A program made the translations under genes and the position numbers. Shown here piece by piece: positions 1 through 7,828 of a stretch of DNA of 27,118 nucleotides. The notes beneath the pieces were generated by a model. The model did no database searches. It was not told where the DNA came from and was given only the letters and a program-made list of their open reading frames with translations. This DNA is from Bacteroidales bacterium (GTDB lineage Bacteria > Bacteroidota > Bacteroidia > Bacteroidales > UBA3824). The stretch lies in assembly GCA_017530465.1 (NCBI GenBank), contig JAFXMJ010000367.1:1-27118 (forward strand), in the 5' to 3' direction. Each line of letters begins with the position of its first letter. Position 1 is the stretch's first letter.

Positions 1-1
1 C

Positions 2-1189
2 AAGGGTGAAGTGATGGATAAGACAGGCCCCGCTCGACGTTGCAACGGTGCGATGCTCGCGTATCCCAATATAAAGAACTCCGATGTGCTGCTCTTTATC
101 ATAGGCGGCGAGGTAAGTACAGACGAATACACTGGCACAATATTCTATTACAGTACCAAGGAAAATAGGTTTGCACACCAAGCGGATCATCCGAATGCGG
201 GTGAAAAATTCACAAATTACGATGAGAATGGCAATCCAATCTACGAATGTGAATATGAGAAAAACGAAGACGGTTCGTACAAATTGGATTCAGACAACAA
301 CAAAATTCCCGCAAGGAATGACGACGGCTCTATCAAGTATGTACTTGACGATTATGGTCAGCCCAAGGTTTTGCAGACTCAGTCAACTCGTTATTACATA
401 GAGAGGTTGCCATTGTACAAAGATATTCAGAACGGCAAACAATACTACGGACTTGCAGGATGTGTTGCGTTCACATTGGCAGATAGAGGTTTTACAAAGT
501 ATTTTGTAGCATTTGGCAAGACAGATATGTCCTCCGATGGTCAGAAGCACATTTCGACAGTTGTATATGAGTATGACCCTATGTATGACAAAGATCGTCA
601 GGGACCAGACCTCCTTTATCCCGCTTGGAAGAATCTCTCCACCGTTAATGACAATACTGTAGAAGGTTTCTATCAGCCTGTATGTGTAAGGTGCGGCGAC
701 AGGGTAATTGTCGGTTCTGGTGAAAGCAGCAACAAAGGTCTTTCAAAGAATTTCTACCAGCTTTCATATTCAATCACCAACCAGAATATAAGGATGGAAA
801 AACTTTCAACAGAAGGTTTGGAAGATTTTAAGCCAAGGGCTGCAGCTGCTGCGTTCCACCTCAGTTATACAAAGAGTGGTGCATCGTATGACAGATTTTA
901 TGTAGGCACTGGACGTACTTGTCTCGAATCTGAATACATTGGTGAACCCGAACAGCTCCTCAACGACTTCTGGTGCTATGATTTCGTGTCTCGGAAGTGG
1001 TCTCAAAAGCGTGATTGTTCCAATATTCTCCGCCAGGGTGCTGTTGGATTCACAATCAAACGCGCCGACGACATTTTTGTGAAGGATTTTGGCGAAACCA
1101 ACGAGCGTGGTATGTTCTCATTCGGTGATGGCTATATCTCGGGAACTGGCACAAGCACGCTCAACGACAATTGGGAGTACATCCCGTAA
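2..1189 (+). CDS. Kelch-repeat (galactose-oxidase-like beta-propeller) protein, 5' end outside window
   Basis: The reading frame is open from base 2 with no stop, and the first residues already lie in a repeat-like strand, so the true start is very probably upstream and the GTG/ATG at 11-16 is internal. About 396 codons are visible. Kelch-like signatures are a hydrophobic strand followed by Gly-Gly (FIIGGE, about residue 35), a LNDFWCYDF...W blade near residue 325, and a C-terminal GFTI...GYISGTGT...NDNWEY blade. Such propellers in Bacteroidota are usually exported binding proteins; some are catalogued as DUF6242, which I suspect but cannot confirm. No catalytic residues can be assigned. The barrel gene downstream follows after 41 bases on the same strand, so co-transcription is plausible. 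The ligand is unknown. Confidence 0.7.
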   Translation, partial: KGEVMDKTGPARRCNGAMLAYPNIKNSDVLLFIIGGEVSTDEYTGTIFYYSTKENRFAHQADHPNAGEKFTNYDENGNPIYECEYEKNEDGSYKLDSDNNKIPARNDDGSIKYVLDDYGQPKVLQTQSTRYYIERLPLYKDIQNGKQYYGLAGCVAFTLADRGFTKYFVAFGKTDMSSDGQKHISTVVYEYDPMYDKDRQGPDLLYPAWKNLSTVNDNTVEGFYQPVCVRCGDRVIVGSGESSNKGLSKNFYQLSYSITNQNIRMEKLSTEGLEDFKPRAAAAAFHLSYTKSGASYDRFYVGTGRTCLESEYIGEPEQLLNDFWCYDFVSRKWSQKRDCSNILRQGAVGFTIKRADDIFVKDFGETNERGMFSFGDGYISGTGTSTLNDNWEYIP

Positions 1190-1230
1190 ACAGTAGTCCG
1201 ATTTGTTAAACGAAATTAAATGTTATCATT

Positions 1231-1992
1231 ATGAAAAAGATATTTCTGATAATAATCATGGCATTGGTTGCCACGTTGCCCGCAATGTCGCAAGGTATCG
1301 GCATGGAAGGCATCAGCAAGTCGGAGTACCGCTACTGGAACTTCGTGATGGGCGTCAACTTGGGTTTCGGCGGCTCATTGGGCAAGAGCTCCTCCGACAT
1401 GTACCTGAGGACCAATGAGGGCGACTTCCCGCAAGAGAAAAAGGGATTCACCATAACGCCCGGCTATCACGTGGGTTTTGTGTACAATTACGACCTGCTC
1501 AACAACAGGATGGGCGTAGTGGCTGGATTGGAGTACATCAATTACGGTGTGCAAAACAACTACTGCTCCACTGTCAACGACCTGAAGGTGAAGACCACCT
1601 ACCGCGCAGCAGGTGTTGCAATCCCAATCTTGTTCAAATTCAGCAGCAGCGACATCTATCGCGATATGAAGTACACTTGCGTCGGCATCAAACCCATCAT
1701 CAATATGGGCGTAATGCAGAAGCAGAAGGCTGACGGCTGGACTGCCGACAATTGCGGCCGCAAGGTGGACGACAAAAACACCTTTGCAATGGCGGCTACA
1801 TTCGGTTTCAATTACAGCATGCTGAGCGTCAATGTCGATTATATGTTCAAGGAATTTGTGAAGACCGACGATTTCAAGGGTCACATCTTCCTCTGCGTAA
1901 GCTACAATCTGCCTATGACACGCTGGCTCTGCATCCACAACTGGACAGCAGAAAAAATCCGTCGCAAAATCAAAGGCAGAAGCGGTATGTAA
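1231..1992 (+). CDS. Outer-membrane beta-barrel protein (PorT-like)
   Basis: This 253-residue protein starts with a clear Sec signal peptide (MKKIFLIIIMALVATLPAMS, cleavage near residues 20-21). The remainder alternates short amphipathic strands with Gly and aromatic residues (for example YHVGFVYNYDLL, GVVAGLEYINYG, FGFNYSMLSVNVDYMF), which is typical of small eight-strand barrels annotated as PorT-like or outer membrane beta-barrel in Bacteroidota. The C-terminus extends about 25 basic residues past the last predicted strand (YNLPMTRWLCIHNW onward), unusual for a barrel that normally ends in an aromatic residue. A Rho-independent terminator lies 39 bases downstream, so this gene ends its transcription unit. 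No specific function can be assigned. Confidence 0.7.
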   Translation: MKKIFLIIIMALVATLPAMSQGIGMEGISKSEYRYWNFVMGVNLGFGGSLGKSSSDMYLRTNEGDFPQEKKGFTITPGYHVGFVYNYDLLNNRMGVVAGLEYINYGVQNNYCSTVNDLKVKTTYRAAGVAIPILFKFSSSDIYRDMKYTCVGIKPIINMGVMQKQKADGWTADNCGRKVDDKNTFAMAATFGFNYSMLSVNVDYMFKEFVKTDDFKGHIFLCVSYNLPMTRWLCIHNWTAEKIRRKIKGRSGM

Positions 1993-2031
1993 GAATAGTT
2001 TTCATGATAATAGATTTTTTGTCAAGTGCAT

Positions 2032-2060
2032 CCGCAGATTATGTCTGCGGGTGTTTTTTT
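2032..2060 (+). terminator. Rho-independent terminator after the barrel gene
   Basis: A perfect 7-bp stem, CCGCAGA (2032-2038) with TCTGCGG (2044-2050), encloses a 5-base loop and is followed by GTG and seven T (2054-2060). It separates the barrel gene from the next promoter. Confidence 0.85.
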
Positions 2061-2061
2061 A

Positions 2062-2093
2062 TTTCTGTATCTCGTATAAAAATGTTACCTTTG
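2062..2093 (+). promoter_or_regulatory. Bacteroidota-type promoter for the 2127 operon
   Basis: The -7 element TACCTTTG (2086-2093) fits the Bacteroidota consensus TAnnTTTG. TTTC at 2062-2065, 20 bases upstream, is a one-mismatch match to the -33 TTTG. It sits directly after a terminator and 33 bases before the next ATG. Confidence 0.6.
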
Positions 2094-2126
2094 CGGCGTG
2101 TTTTAGTAAACAATTGATATAAAAAA

Positions 2127-2438
2127 ATGGAAGTTCACGGCAGAAACGAAAGCAATTCAAAGCTAAACAATATCGCGGCTGGCATCGGTGTGGGTCTTGC
2201 AGTGCCTATGCTGGTGTTTGTGCTGTATTGGTACGTAAAATTTTACCCTCAGTTTACGCTTGGCGGGATGTTCTCGCAGTTTAAGGCTGAGGCGTTGATG
2301 AAAATGATAAGCCTGTGCGCCTCTCCGGTGCTGCTGGTGTTTTATTATTTCAATAAGAGGCAGTGGGATCAGGGAGCCAAAGGCATCATAATATCCGTGG
2401 TGCTGCTGCTTGTAGCCACGCTCATCATCAAAATCTGA
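2127..2438 (+). CDS. Small membrane protein of unknown function, three predicted TM segments
   Basis: This 103-residue protein has a short hydrophilic N-terminus (MEVHGRNESNSKLNN) followed by three hydrophobic stretches at about residues 16-38, 57-76 and 83-102, the last running to the C-terminus. I do not recognise the family. It has its own promoter (TACCTTTG at 2086-2093), and the caspase-like gene begins 6 bases after its stop, so the two are almost certainly co-transcribed and may work together at the inner membrane. No enzymatic motif is visible. Confidence 0.75.
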   Translation: MEVHGRNESNSKLNNIAAGIGVGLAVPMLVFVLYWYVKFYPQFTLGGMFSQFKAEALMKMISLCASPVLLVFYYFNKRQWDQGAKGIIISVVLLLVATLIIKI

Positions 2439-2444
2439 CATTTT

Positions 2445-4346
2445 ATGCGCGTCTTGCCCATCATAATAGCGATTTTGCTGCCGCTCACCATGTTTGCGCA
2501 GGTGAAGGAGGTGGTGCTCAACGAGAGTTTTGCCGACAATGGCGCGGGGTGGCCAGAGGACTACACCGACGATTATTCGGCGAGCGTCAATGCGGGCACT
2601 TATTACCTCGTGCACAAGCGCAACTCCGGCTCCAAAATTTTTGACGTGCCTATTAGGATGTACCTCGGTGAAAATTATTATATCGAGATGGATGGCAAGT
2701 GCAATGAGGGCTCGGCGGAAGGCGGCTGCGGCATTGTGTGGGGCAAGGGTAGGGGAGGCTACTTTGCATTTGTGATTACGCCGGGCGGACGTTTCTTCGT
2801 GCGCAAGATGAAGGCGGGTGAGGCTGGCAAATTTCTCCTCGGGCCTAAGAGTTGCCCATATATCCACAAGGTTGCGCCTGTGGAAGGTGTCAAAGGCGCA
2901 TATACCAAGCCTTACAACAAGATTCGCGTCCAGTATTCCAATGATGAACTCATGTTTTTCATCAACGACCATTATGTCGGGCATATACCCAACGAGCGGT
3001 ATTTTGGCAACAATGCAGGAGTCATCTTGTATGGACGCCAGAACGTGGAAATCAAGAAGTTTGGAGCCTTTGGCACCAAGATTTACGAGAGGGTCAAGGA
3101 TTACAGCGCGGCTATGCGCGTGATTACATACGAGATAGAAGACGGCGTAGAGCCCAATGGCGAGCGTCTTGGCAACGGCGACTGCCGAGTGTCGCCAGGC
3201 GAAACCATCAGACTTGCCGTCACTATGAAAAACCAAGGCTACGGCAAGTGCGACGGCCTCAAAGCCACTTTCTATTCCGTGGGTGGACACGTGACGGTGA
3301 TAGACCAGGACGTGCCGCAGTATCTCAACGACCTCGACCGCAACGAGAGCCAGATACTTGACCTGAAATTCAAGGTGAGCCCCTCGTGTCCAAACACGCA
3401 TCTGTATTTCAGGATTGACCTTACGGACAGCAACGACAAACTTGCTGAGAGCGTGCCGATGACCGTGGTGCTCAACAATCCCATAACGCCAATCAATAGG
3501 GAAGGGGATGGCACGATTTCCTTTACCCTCAATCTGCGTGAGTCCGACACCCACGATATCAATGCCGGTCTGCCGTTCACTATGAACAATGCCGACAATA
3601 CTTACGTGGTCATTGTGGCTGTGGAGGGATACCAGCGTCTGCCAAAGGCTAAATACGCTGTCAACGATGCCAAGATATTCTACAATTATCTTGTAAAAGT
3701 GCTCAATGTGCCGCGCAACAACATCCTCTATGCCATCAATCAGAAGGCGACGCTCAAGGATGTTGTGGATATATTCAAGGTGCGAGGGCTATTGCAGTCT
3801 CGGGCATACGGCAAGCAGGGCATCGACCTAATATTTTATTTCACGGGTCTTGGAGTCTGCGGCAACAATGGTATGGAGCCTTGCCTGATGCTTTACGATT
3901 CCAATGCCGCAAACCCAGTGGAGACCGGCTACCCGCTTTCGTCGCTATTGAAGGCGTTGCACTCATACGATATACATTCGCTTATATGTTTTTTTGATAC
4001 GTCGTTTGCGGGTGTTGATAGGGACGGTGCTTCATTCGTATCGCCGGGCAGCTCGATAATATCCAATGCGGCGTTTCCTATGGTTACCGACCAGCGGACA
4101 TGCCTTATGTATGCGTCGGGTAGCAATCTGCCTAACCCCGTGGTTGACAATACTTCGCATGGAATGTTTACCCATTACCTGCTGTCCACGCTCAAAAATT
4201 ATGCTCAGGCTCGGTCGTATCTCGATATGAAACGTCTGTACGAGCAGATTTATCAAAATATGGAGCGCGAAGGCAATGCACGGCGCATTAGCATCTATCC
4301 CCGCATGGACTGCCAAAACGTGGACGGCATCAGGCTGTTGAAGTAG
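2445..4346 (+). CDS. Exported multidomain protein with a degenerate caspase-like (C14) domain
   Basis: The 633-residue protein begins with a signal peptide (MRVLPIIIAILLPLTMFAQ). Residues about 25-215 resemble a LamG/concanavalin-like or DUF1080-type beta-sandwich (Gly-rich strands, NKIRVQYSNDELMFFIND). Residues about 240-345 resemble a CARDB/Ig-like domain (SPGETIRLAVTMKNQGYG). Residues about 385-625 match the caspase/metacaspase fold: a YAVNDAKIFYNYL segment, then FYFTGLG where active members have Y-S-G-H-G, then FFDTSFAG where active members have D-A-C-F-S-G. The catalytic His is therefore Leu469 and the catalytic Cys is Ser520, so classical cysteine-protease activity is not expected. The frame is intact. 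Binding or scaffolding is an inference. It lies 6 bases after a small membrane protein gene and just upstream of a patatin-barrel gene. Confidence 0.75.
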   Translation: MRVLPIIIAILLPLTMFAQVKEVVLNESFADNGAGWPEDYTDDYSASVNAGTYYLVHKRNSGSKIFDVPIRMYLGENYYIEMDGKCNEGSAEGGCGIVWGKGRGGYFAFVITPGGRFFVRKMKAGEAGKFLLGPKSCPYIHKVAPVEGVKGAYTKPYNKIRVQYSNDELMFFINDHYVGHIPNERYFGNNAGVILYGRQNVEIKKFGAFGTKIYERVKDYSAAMRVITYEIEDGVEPNGERLGNGDCRVSPGETIRLAVTMKNQGYGKCDGLKATFYSVGGHVTVIDQDVPQYLNDLDRNESQILDLKFKVSPSCPNTHLYFRIDLTDSNDKLAESVPMTVVLNNPITPINREGDGTISFTLNLRESDTHDINAGLPFTMNNADNTYVVIVAVEGYQRLPKAKYAVNDAKIFYNYLVKVLNVPRNNILYAINQKATLKDVVDIFKVRGLLQSRAYGKQGIDLIFYFTGLGVCGNNGMEPCLMLYDSNAANPVETGYPLSSLLKALHSYDIHSLICFFDTSFAGVDRDGASFVSPGSSIISNAAFPMVTDQRTCLMYASGSNLPNPVVDNTSHGMFTHYLLSTLKNYAQARSYLDMKRLYEQIYQNMEREGNARRISIYPRMDCQNVDGIRLLK

Positions 4347-4350
4347 GAAC

Positions 4351-4424
4351 GAGGAGAGATTAAAGAGGAGAGAGGAAAGATTAAAGTGTAAAGTTTAAAG
4401 ATTAAAGATTAAAGATAAAAGAGT
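4351..4424 (+). repeat. Purine-rich dispersed repeat, copy 1 (3' flank of the caspase-like gene)
   Basis: This purine-rich tract of GAGGAGAG and ATTAAAG units starts 4 bases after the stop codon at 4344-4346. It shares the exact 16-mer AGATTAAAGTGTAAAG (4378-4393) and surrounding GAGGAGAG motifs with the reverse complement of 9403-9471. Both copies follow a stop codon in the direction of transcription. Confidence 0.6.
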
Positions 4425-4441
4425 AATAATTAAAAAAATCA

Positions 4442-6751
4442 ATGAAAAAATTCTTTGTTATATTATTGACTATGATATTGACTGTCACCGCCAATGCCCA
4501 GAGAGTCGGCGTTGTGTTTAGTGGTGGCGGTGCTAAGGGCTTGGCGCATATCGGCGTATTGAAAGCTCTTGAAGAAAACAACATTCCTATCGATTATGTG
4601 GCAGGTACGTCGATGGGCTCCATCATCGGTGCGTTGTATGCGTTGGGCTACACCACCGACGAGATGACGGAACTTTTCCATTCCAAGGATTTTTACAATT
4701 GGCTCAATGGCGTCACCGACAGCAATTTGAAATATTATTATATGGAGCAAGAACCTTCGGCGGCTTTCTTTTCGTTGAAGTTCAATAGGGACTCCACGTT
4801 CAGGGTCTATCTGCCCACCAACATCGTCTCGTCGTACCAGATGGACTTTGCCTACGAAGAGATAATGGGCCCGGGCGGTGCGGCTGCCAACTATGATTTC
4901 GATTCGTTGATGGTGCCTTTTCGCTGTGCCGCATCCGACGTGTATGCCAAAAAGTCGATTATCTTCGACCACGGCAATCTCTCCACTGCAGTGAGGGCGA
5001 GCATGGCTATTCCGTTGTATTTCAAGCCTGTAACATATAGCGACGGCATCCTCTTCGACGGCGGCATCTACAACAACTGCCCCCTCGACGCTATGAGGGA
5101 GGATTTCTCGCCTGATTATATCATCGGCATACAGGTATCGTGCAACAACGAAAACCCGTCGGAAGACGACCTTGTGGCGCAGATAGAAAATATGGTGATG
5201 GACCCGAGCAATTACACCATCGCCGCCGATTCGGGCATTATGTTGCAGCCTGATGTGCTCAATTATGGAACGTTGTCTTTCGACAAGTGCGATGAGCTTA
5301 TCGAACTCGGCTACAAGGAGACCATCGCCAAGATGGACAGCATCAAGAGCCAGATTTCGCGGCGTGTGTCGCCCGAGGAGTTGCAGGCAAAGCGAGCATC
5401 TTTCAAGGCAAAGCTCCCTCCGATGGTATTCAATTCCATCAATATCAGGGGCGTGAAGCATCTCCATGGGCAATACATATTGAAGTCGTTCAAGAAGTTT
5501 AAGAACGATACTCTTGGTCTCGATGATATGCGCAAGGAGTTTTACAAGGTGGCTGTGGATCCGACGATAGACCGCATCTATCCCACCACCACTTACAATC
5601 CTTACACCGAGGGCTATGCACTCAATCTCGACCTCTCGCGCAGCAAGAATGTTACGGCTAAGATAGGCGGCAACGTGTCCACTTCGGCGTCGTGCGAGGG
5701 TTTTGTGGAATTGGCGCACAAGTTTTATGGCTATATTCCCATCGAGGCAAGCGTCAATGGCTATTTTGGTCGTTTCTACACTTCGGGACGTGTGTATATG
5801 AGGGCGTATTTCCCTACGGAATTGAAGTTTAGCCTTGAGACTGCGTTCCAGCTCAATAGGTTTGACTATATGGAGGCTGACCCTGACGTATTTTTCATCG
5901 ATACGCGAAGCCCAACTTCCATCAAAAACGACCTTGAATACTACGCCAATGCTATTTTCCCGATAGCGATGGCGGGCAAACTTTCCGTAGGTGTGTCCAC
6001 GGGACGACTTTCGGAAAACTATTACCTTTCCCCGTCGTTTGAATCGTCATACAAGAAAGACAAGACTTACTTCAATTATGCCGGTGTGCATGCCACTTAC
6101 CAGCGTTACAAACTCGACCATTTTACGTATCCTACGCGAGGCACGTCTTTCATATTGCAAGTGAAGAGGACTGTGGCTGGCGAAAAATTCCGTCCGGGCA
6201 GTGTTATCGACGAGGAGAAGTACATTCCGGGCGACAGGGACAAGAAGTTTTGGGATGGTTATGCGGCATACGAAAATTACAATTGGAACTATGGCAAATG
6301 GTGCATCCCGTTGTCGTGTGAATTGAGCATCAGCGATCATTCCAAACTCTCTAATTCGATGGTGCAGATGCTTACCACCAATGCCTACCGCCCCACTGAA
6401 TATACCAAGACTATGGTCTTTGAAGATTACAGGGCTGATGTATATGTTGCTGCAAGCGTGGGCGCGATGTACAGGTTTAGCGACAGCTTTACGTGGCGCA
6501 TCAACGGCTATTATTTCCAGCCTTTTGACCAGGAGCGTCTGTATGTGCGAGAAGGCGAGTATGTCCTCGAAAAGACAAAGGAAAAGTTGGACGGATACCA
6601 GTATTTCTTCAATACGGCGTTTGTGTATCATACTATGCTCGGTCCCGTGGCGTTCAATCTCCGCTACGAGCCGCACGGCAAGAGCCACTTCTATTATATG
6701 TTCAATATCGGCTTTATGATTTACAACAAGAGCTGGTGGAATAGAAACTAA
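4442..6751 (+). CDS. Patatin-like phospholipase fused to a C-terminal outer-membrane barrel
   Basis: This 769-residue protein has a signal peptide (residues 1-19, ending ANA before Gln20). The patatin domain follows: oxyanion loop GGGAKG (28-33), nucleophile elbow G55-T-S57-M-G59, and the catalytic-dyad Asp206 in DGG with the following NNCPLD. All catalytic residues are present, so lipid acyl hydrolase activity is likely. Residues about 325-400 (NSINIRGVKHLHGQYIL) look like a single POTRA domain, and about 410-769 form strands of a BamA/surface-antigen barrel. This is the PlpD/type Vd-like architecture in which the barrel anchors or exports the lipase domain. The start follows an AT-rich leader. 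The PAP2 gene is convergent, with only three bases between the two stops. Confidence 0.9.
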   Translation: MKKFFVILLTMILTVTANAQRVGVVFSGGGAKGLAHIGVLKALEENNIPIDYVAGTSMGSIIGALYALGYTTDEMTELFHSKDFYNWLNGVTDSNLKYYYMEQEPSAAFFSLKFNRDSTFRVYLPTNIVSSYQMDFAYEEIMGPGGAAANYDFDSLMVPFRCAASDVYAKKSIIFDHGNLSTAVRASMAIPLYFKPVTYSDGILFDGGIYNNCPLDAMREDFSPDYIIGIQVSCNNENPSEDDLVAQIENMVMDPSNYTIAADSGIMLQPDVLNYGTLSFDKCDELIELGYKETIAKMDSIKSQISRRVSPEELQAKRASFKAKLPPMVFNSINIRGVKHLHGQYILKSFKKFKNDTLGLDDMRKEFYKVAVDPTIDRIYPTTTYNPYTEGYALNLDLSRSKNVTAKIGGNVSTSASCEGFVELAHKFYGYIPIEASVNGYFGRFYTSGRVYMRAYFPTELKFSLETAFQLNRFDYMEADPDVFFIDTRSPTSIKNDLEYYANAIFPIAMAGKLSVGVSTGRLSENYYLSPSFESSYKKDKTYFNYAGVHATYQRYKLDHFTYPTRGTSFILQVKRTVAGEKFRPGSVIDEEKYIPGDRDKKFWDGYAAYENYNWNYGKWCIPLSCELSISDHSKLSNSMVQMLTTNAYRPTEYTKTMVFEDYRADVYVAASVGAMYRFSDSFTWRINGYYFQPFDQERLYVREGEYVLEKTKEKLDGYQYFFNTAFVYHTMLGPVAFNLRYEPHGKSHFYYMFNIGFMIYNKSWWNRN

Positions 6752-6754
6752 CTA

Positions 6755-7291
6755 TTATCTTAACCTCATTACCGCCGAAATCCCGTATTTGCCGCTGCCA
6801 AAAGTGGGCGATATGGAGATTTCGGCGTTTTGCGTTTGGTATTTCCGTGTGAAAATCAATGCCGTGCCTGCGCCCAACGCCGCGCCGCCGAGTACGTCCC
6901 AGATGTCGTGGCGGTCGGAGTATATGCGTCCCCAGCCTACGTATGTAGCCAAGGCGTATGCCGGTACGCCCCATTTCCAACCATAACGCATTGTCAGGAA
7001 TGTCGCGCCGTTGAATGCGGCGGCGGTGTGCGTGCTTGGAAAGGCGTGGTTGCCAGTGCCGTCGGGTCGCTCTTTGGTGATGGCCGCCTCAAGTCCGTAA
7101 TTGACGGCAATGCAAGTGGCGGAGGAGAGAGCAAGCTGCAACATGCCTTTCCTGTCGTGTCGTGTAATGGTATTGACGGCTGCCGTGGCTGACGGGACAA
7201 GGCAGAGGATGTCGGTGGATTTTTTTACGAACTGCGCCTGTGCGGCTGGCATCAAAAATAGCAGTAGGATTATTGTCGAGATTATTTTCAT
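6755..7291 (-). CDS. PAP2-superfamily phosphatase-like protein with altered motifs
   Basis: This 178-residue protein has an N-terminal signal or membrane segment (MKIISTIILLLFLMPAAQAQ). Three PAP2 motifs are present in order. The first is E68-x6-R75-P76 where the family has K-x6-R-P. The second is P85-S-T-H88 instead of PSGH. The third is G-R122-I-Y-S-D-R-H128-D-I-W-D132 instead of SR-x5-H-x3-D. The catalytic His pair, Arg122 and Asp132 are kept, but the first-motif Lys, the PSGH Gly and the third-motif Ser are changed. Family members dephosphorylate phosphatidate, undecaprenyl pyrophosphate or similar lipids at the membrane; the substrate here is unknown. It is the last gene of a leftward series and shares a dispersed palindrome with its upstream neighbour's 3' end. 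Confidence 0.8.
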   Translation of the reverse strand: MKIISTIILLLFLMPAAQAQFVKKSTDILCLVPSATAAVNTITRHDRKGMLQLALSSATCIAVNYGLEAAITKERPDGTGNHAFPSTHTAAAFNGATFLTMRYGWKWGVPAYALATYVGWGRIYSDRHDIWDVLGGAALGAGTALIFTRKYQTQNAEISISPTFGSGKYGISAVMRLR

Positions 7292-7310
7292 TGTAATAGT
7301 CTATTTACAA

Positions 7311-7367
7311 ATAATGCATAATTCATAATGTTGTGTCGCCGTAGGGCAATTATGAATTATGCATTAT
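7311..7367. repeat. Long palindromic dispersed element, copy 1
   Basis: Perfect 19-bp inverted arms (ATAATGCATAATTCATAAT at 7311-7329 and its complement at 7349-7367) flank a 19-base centre. The arm sequence recurs at 18026-18085 with a different centre. The element lies between the 3' end of the DUF3127 gene and the start of the PAP2 gene, so it could form a hairpin in the leftward transcript. Confidence 0.8.
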
Positions 7368-7376
7368 GGTTTTCAA

Positions 7377-7394
7377 TGATGCATTATGCATTAT
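7377..7394. repeat. Partial copy of the TGCATTAT palindromic element
   Basis: TGATGCATTATGCATTAT repeats the GCATTAT unit of the neighbouring palindrome without a matching second arm. It abuts the stop codon of the DUF3127 gene. Confidence 0.5.
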
Positions 7395-7796
7395 TTAGAA
7401 CGGGAGGTCGTCGCCGCCTTGCTGAGGCTGCTCTGCTGGGCCTGTGGGTGCAGTAGGAGCGGCTGCCTGTGCGGGAGCTGCCTGAGGAGCTGCTGCTTGC
7501 GGCTGTGCGCTTGCTGCTGCTTGCGGACGTTCTATTTTCCAGCAGTTGAGGGTGTTGTACCACTTGCCCTGATATTCGCGTCCACGGATGTCAAACGATA
7601 CTTTCACGTATTCGCCTATCTGGAATTGGTCGAGCTGTACGCGGTCGCCATATACATTGAATACAGCGTTGGAGACGTATTGACCGGGGATTTCGATGAC
7701 GAAGTCCTGCGAAGTCCATTGATTGCCGCTTGCAGATACGCCGCTCCTCTTTTCGAGGAATTGTACGATTTTGCCTTCTACTTCTAATGCTGCCAT
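7395..7796 (-). CDS. DUF3127 protein, SSB-like OB fold with acidic DDLPF tip
   Basis: This is a 133-residue cytoplasmic protein. Residues about 1-88 match the DUF3127 family, a Bacteroidota group with an OB-type fold related to single-stranded DNA-binding proteins (MAALEVEGKIVQFLEKRSG, TSQDFVIEIPGQY, VKVSFDIRGREYQGKWYNTLNCWKIE). A flexible Ala/Pro/Gln-rich linker (about 90-126) leads to the C-terminus GGDDLPF. This copies the SSB design, whose DDDIPF tail recruits replication and repair proteins. The family match and tail suggest DNA binding; binding itself is inferred. It follows the first FKBP gene after 32 bases on the same strand. Confidence 0.85.
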   Translation of the reverse strand: MAALEVEGKIVQFLEKRSGVSASGNQWTSQDFVIEIPGQYVSNAVFNVYGDRVQLDQFQIGEYVKVSFDIRGREYQGKWYNTLNCWKIERPQAAASAQPQAAAPQAAPAQAAAPTAPTGPAEQPQQGGDDLPF

Positions 7797-7828
7797 TTTG
7801 TAGTATTGTTATGAGTTTGTAATTGAAA

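Noticed and set aside
11..16. GTG/ATG as the true start of the kelch protein
   Set aside because: There is no upstream stop to the window edge, no signal peptide, and the sequence begins inside a propeller strand.
2163..3554. 463-codon antisense frame over the small membrane protein and caspase-like genes
   Set aside because: It crosses two real genes with good signal peptide, promoter and domain evidence. The translation is His/Val-rich and shows no family features.
4463..5719. 418-codon antisense frame over the patatin domain
   Set aside because: The plus strand has the complete GGGxKG, GxSxG and DGG motifs; the antisense frame has none.
7311..7394. CRISPR array or insertion-sequence ends
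   Set aside because: The units are palindromic and irregularly spaced with no unique spacers, and no transposase or cas gene is in the window.
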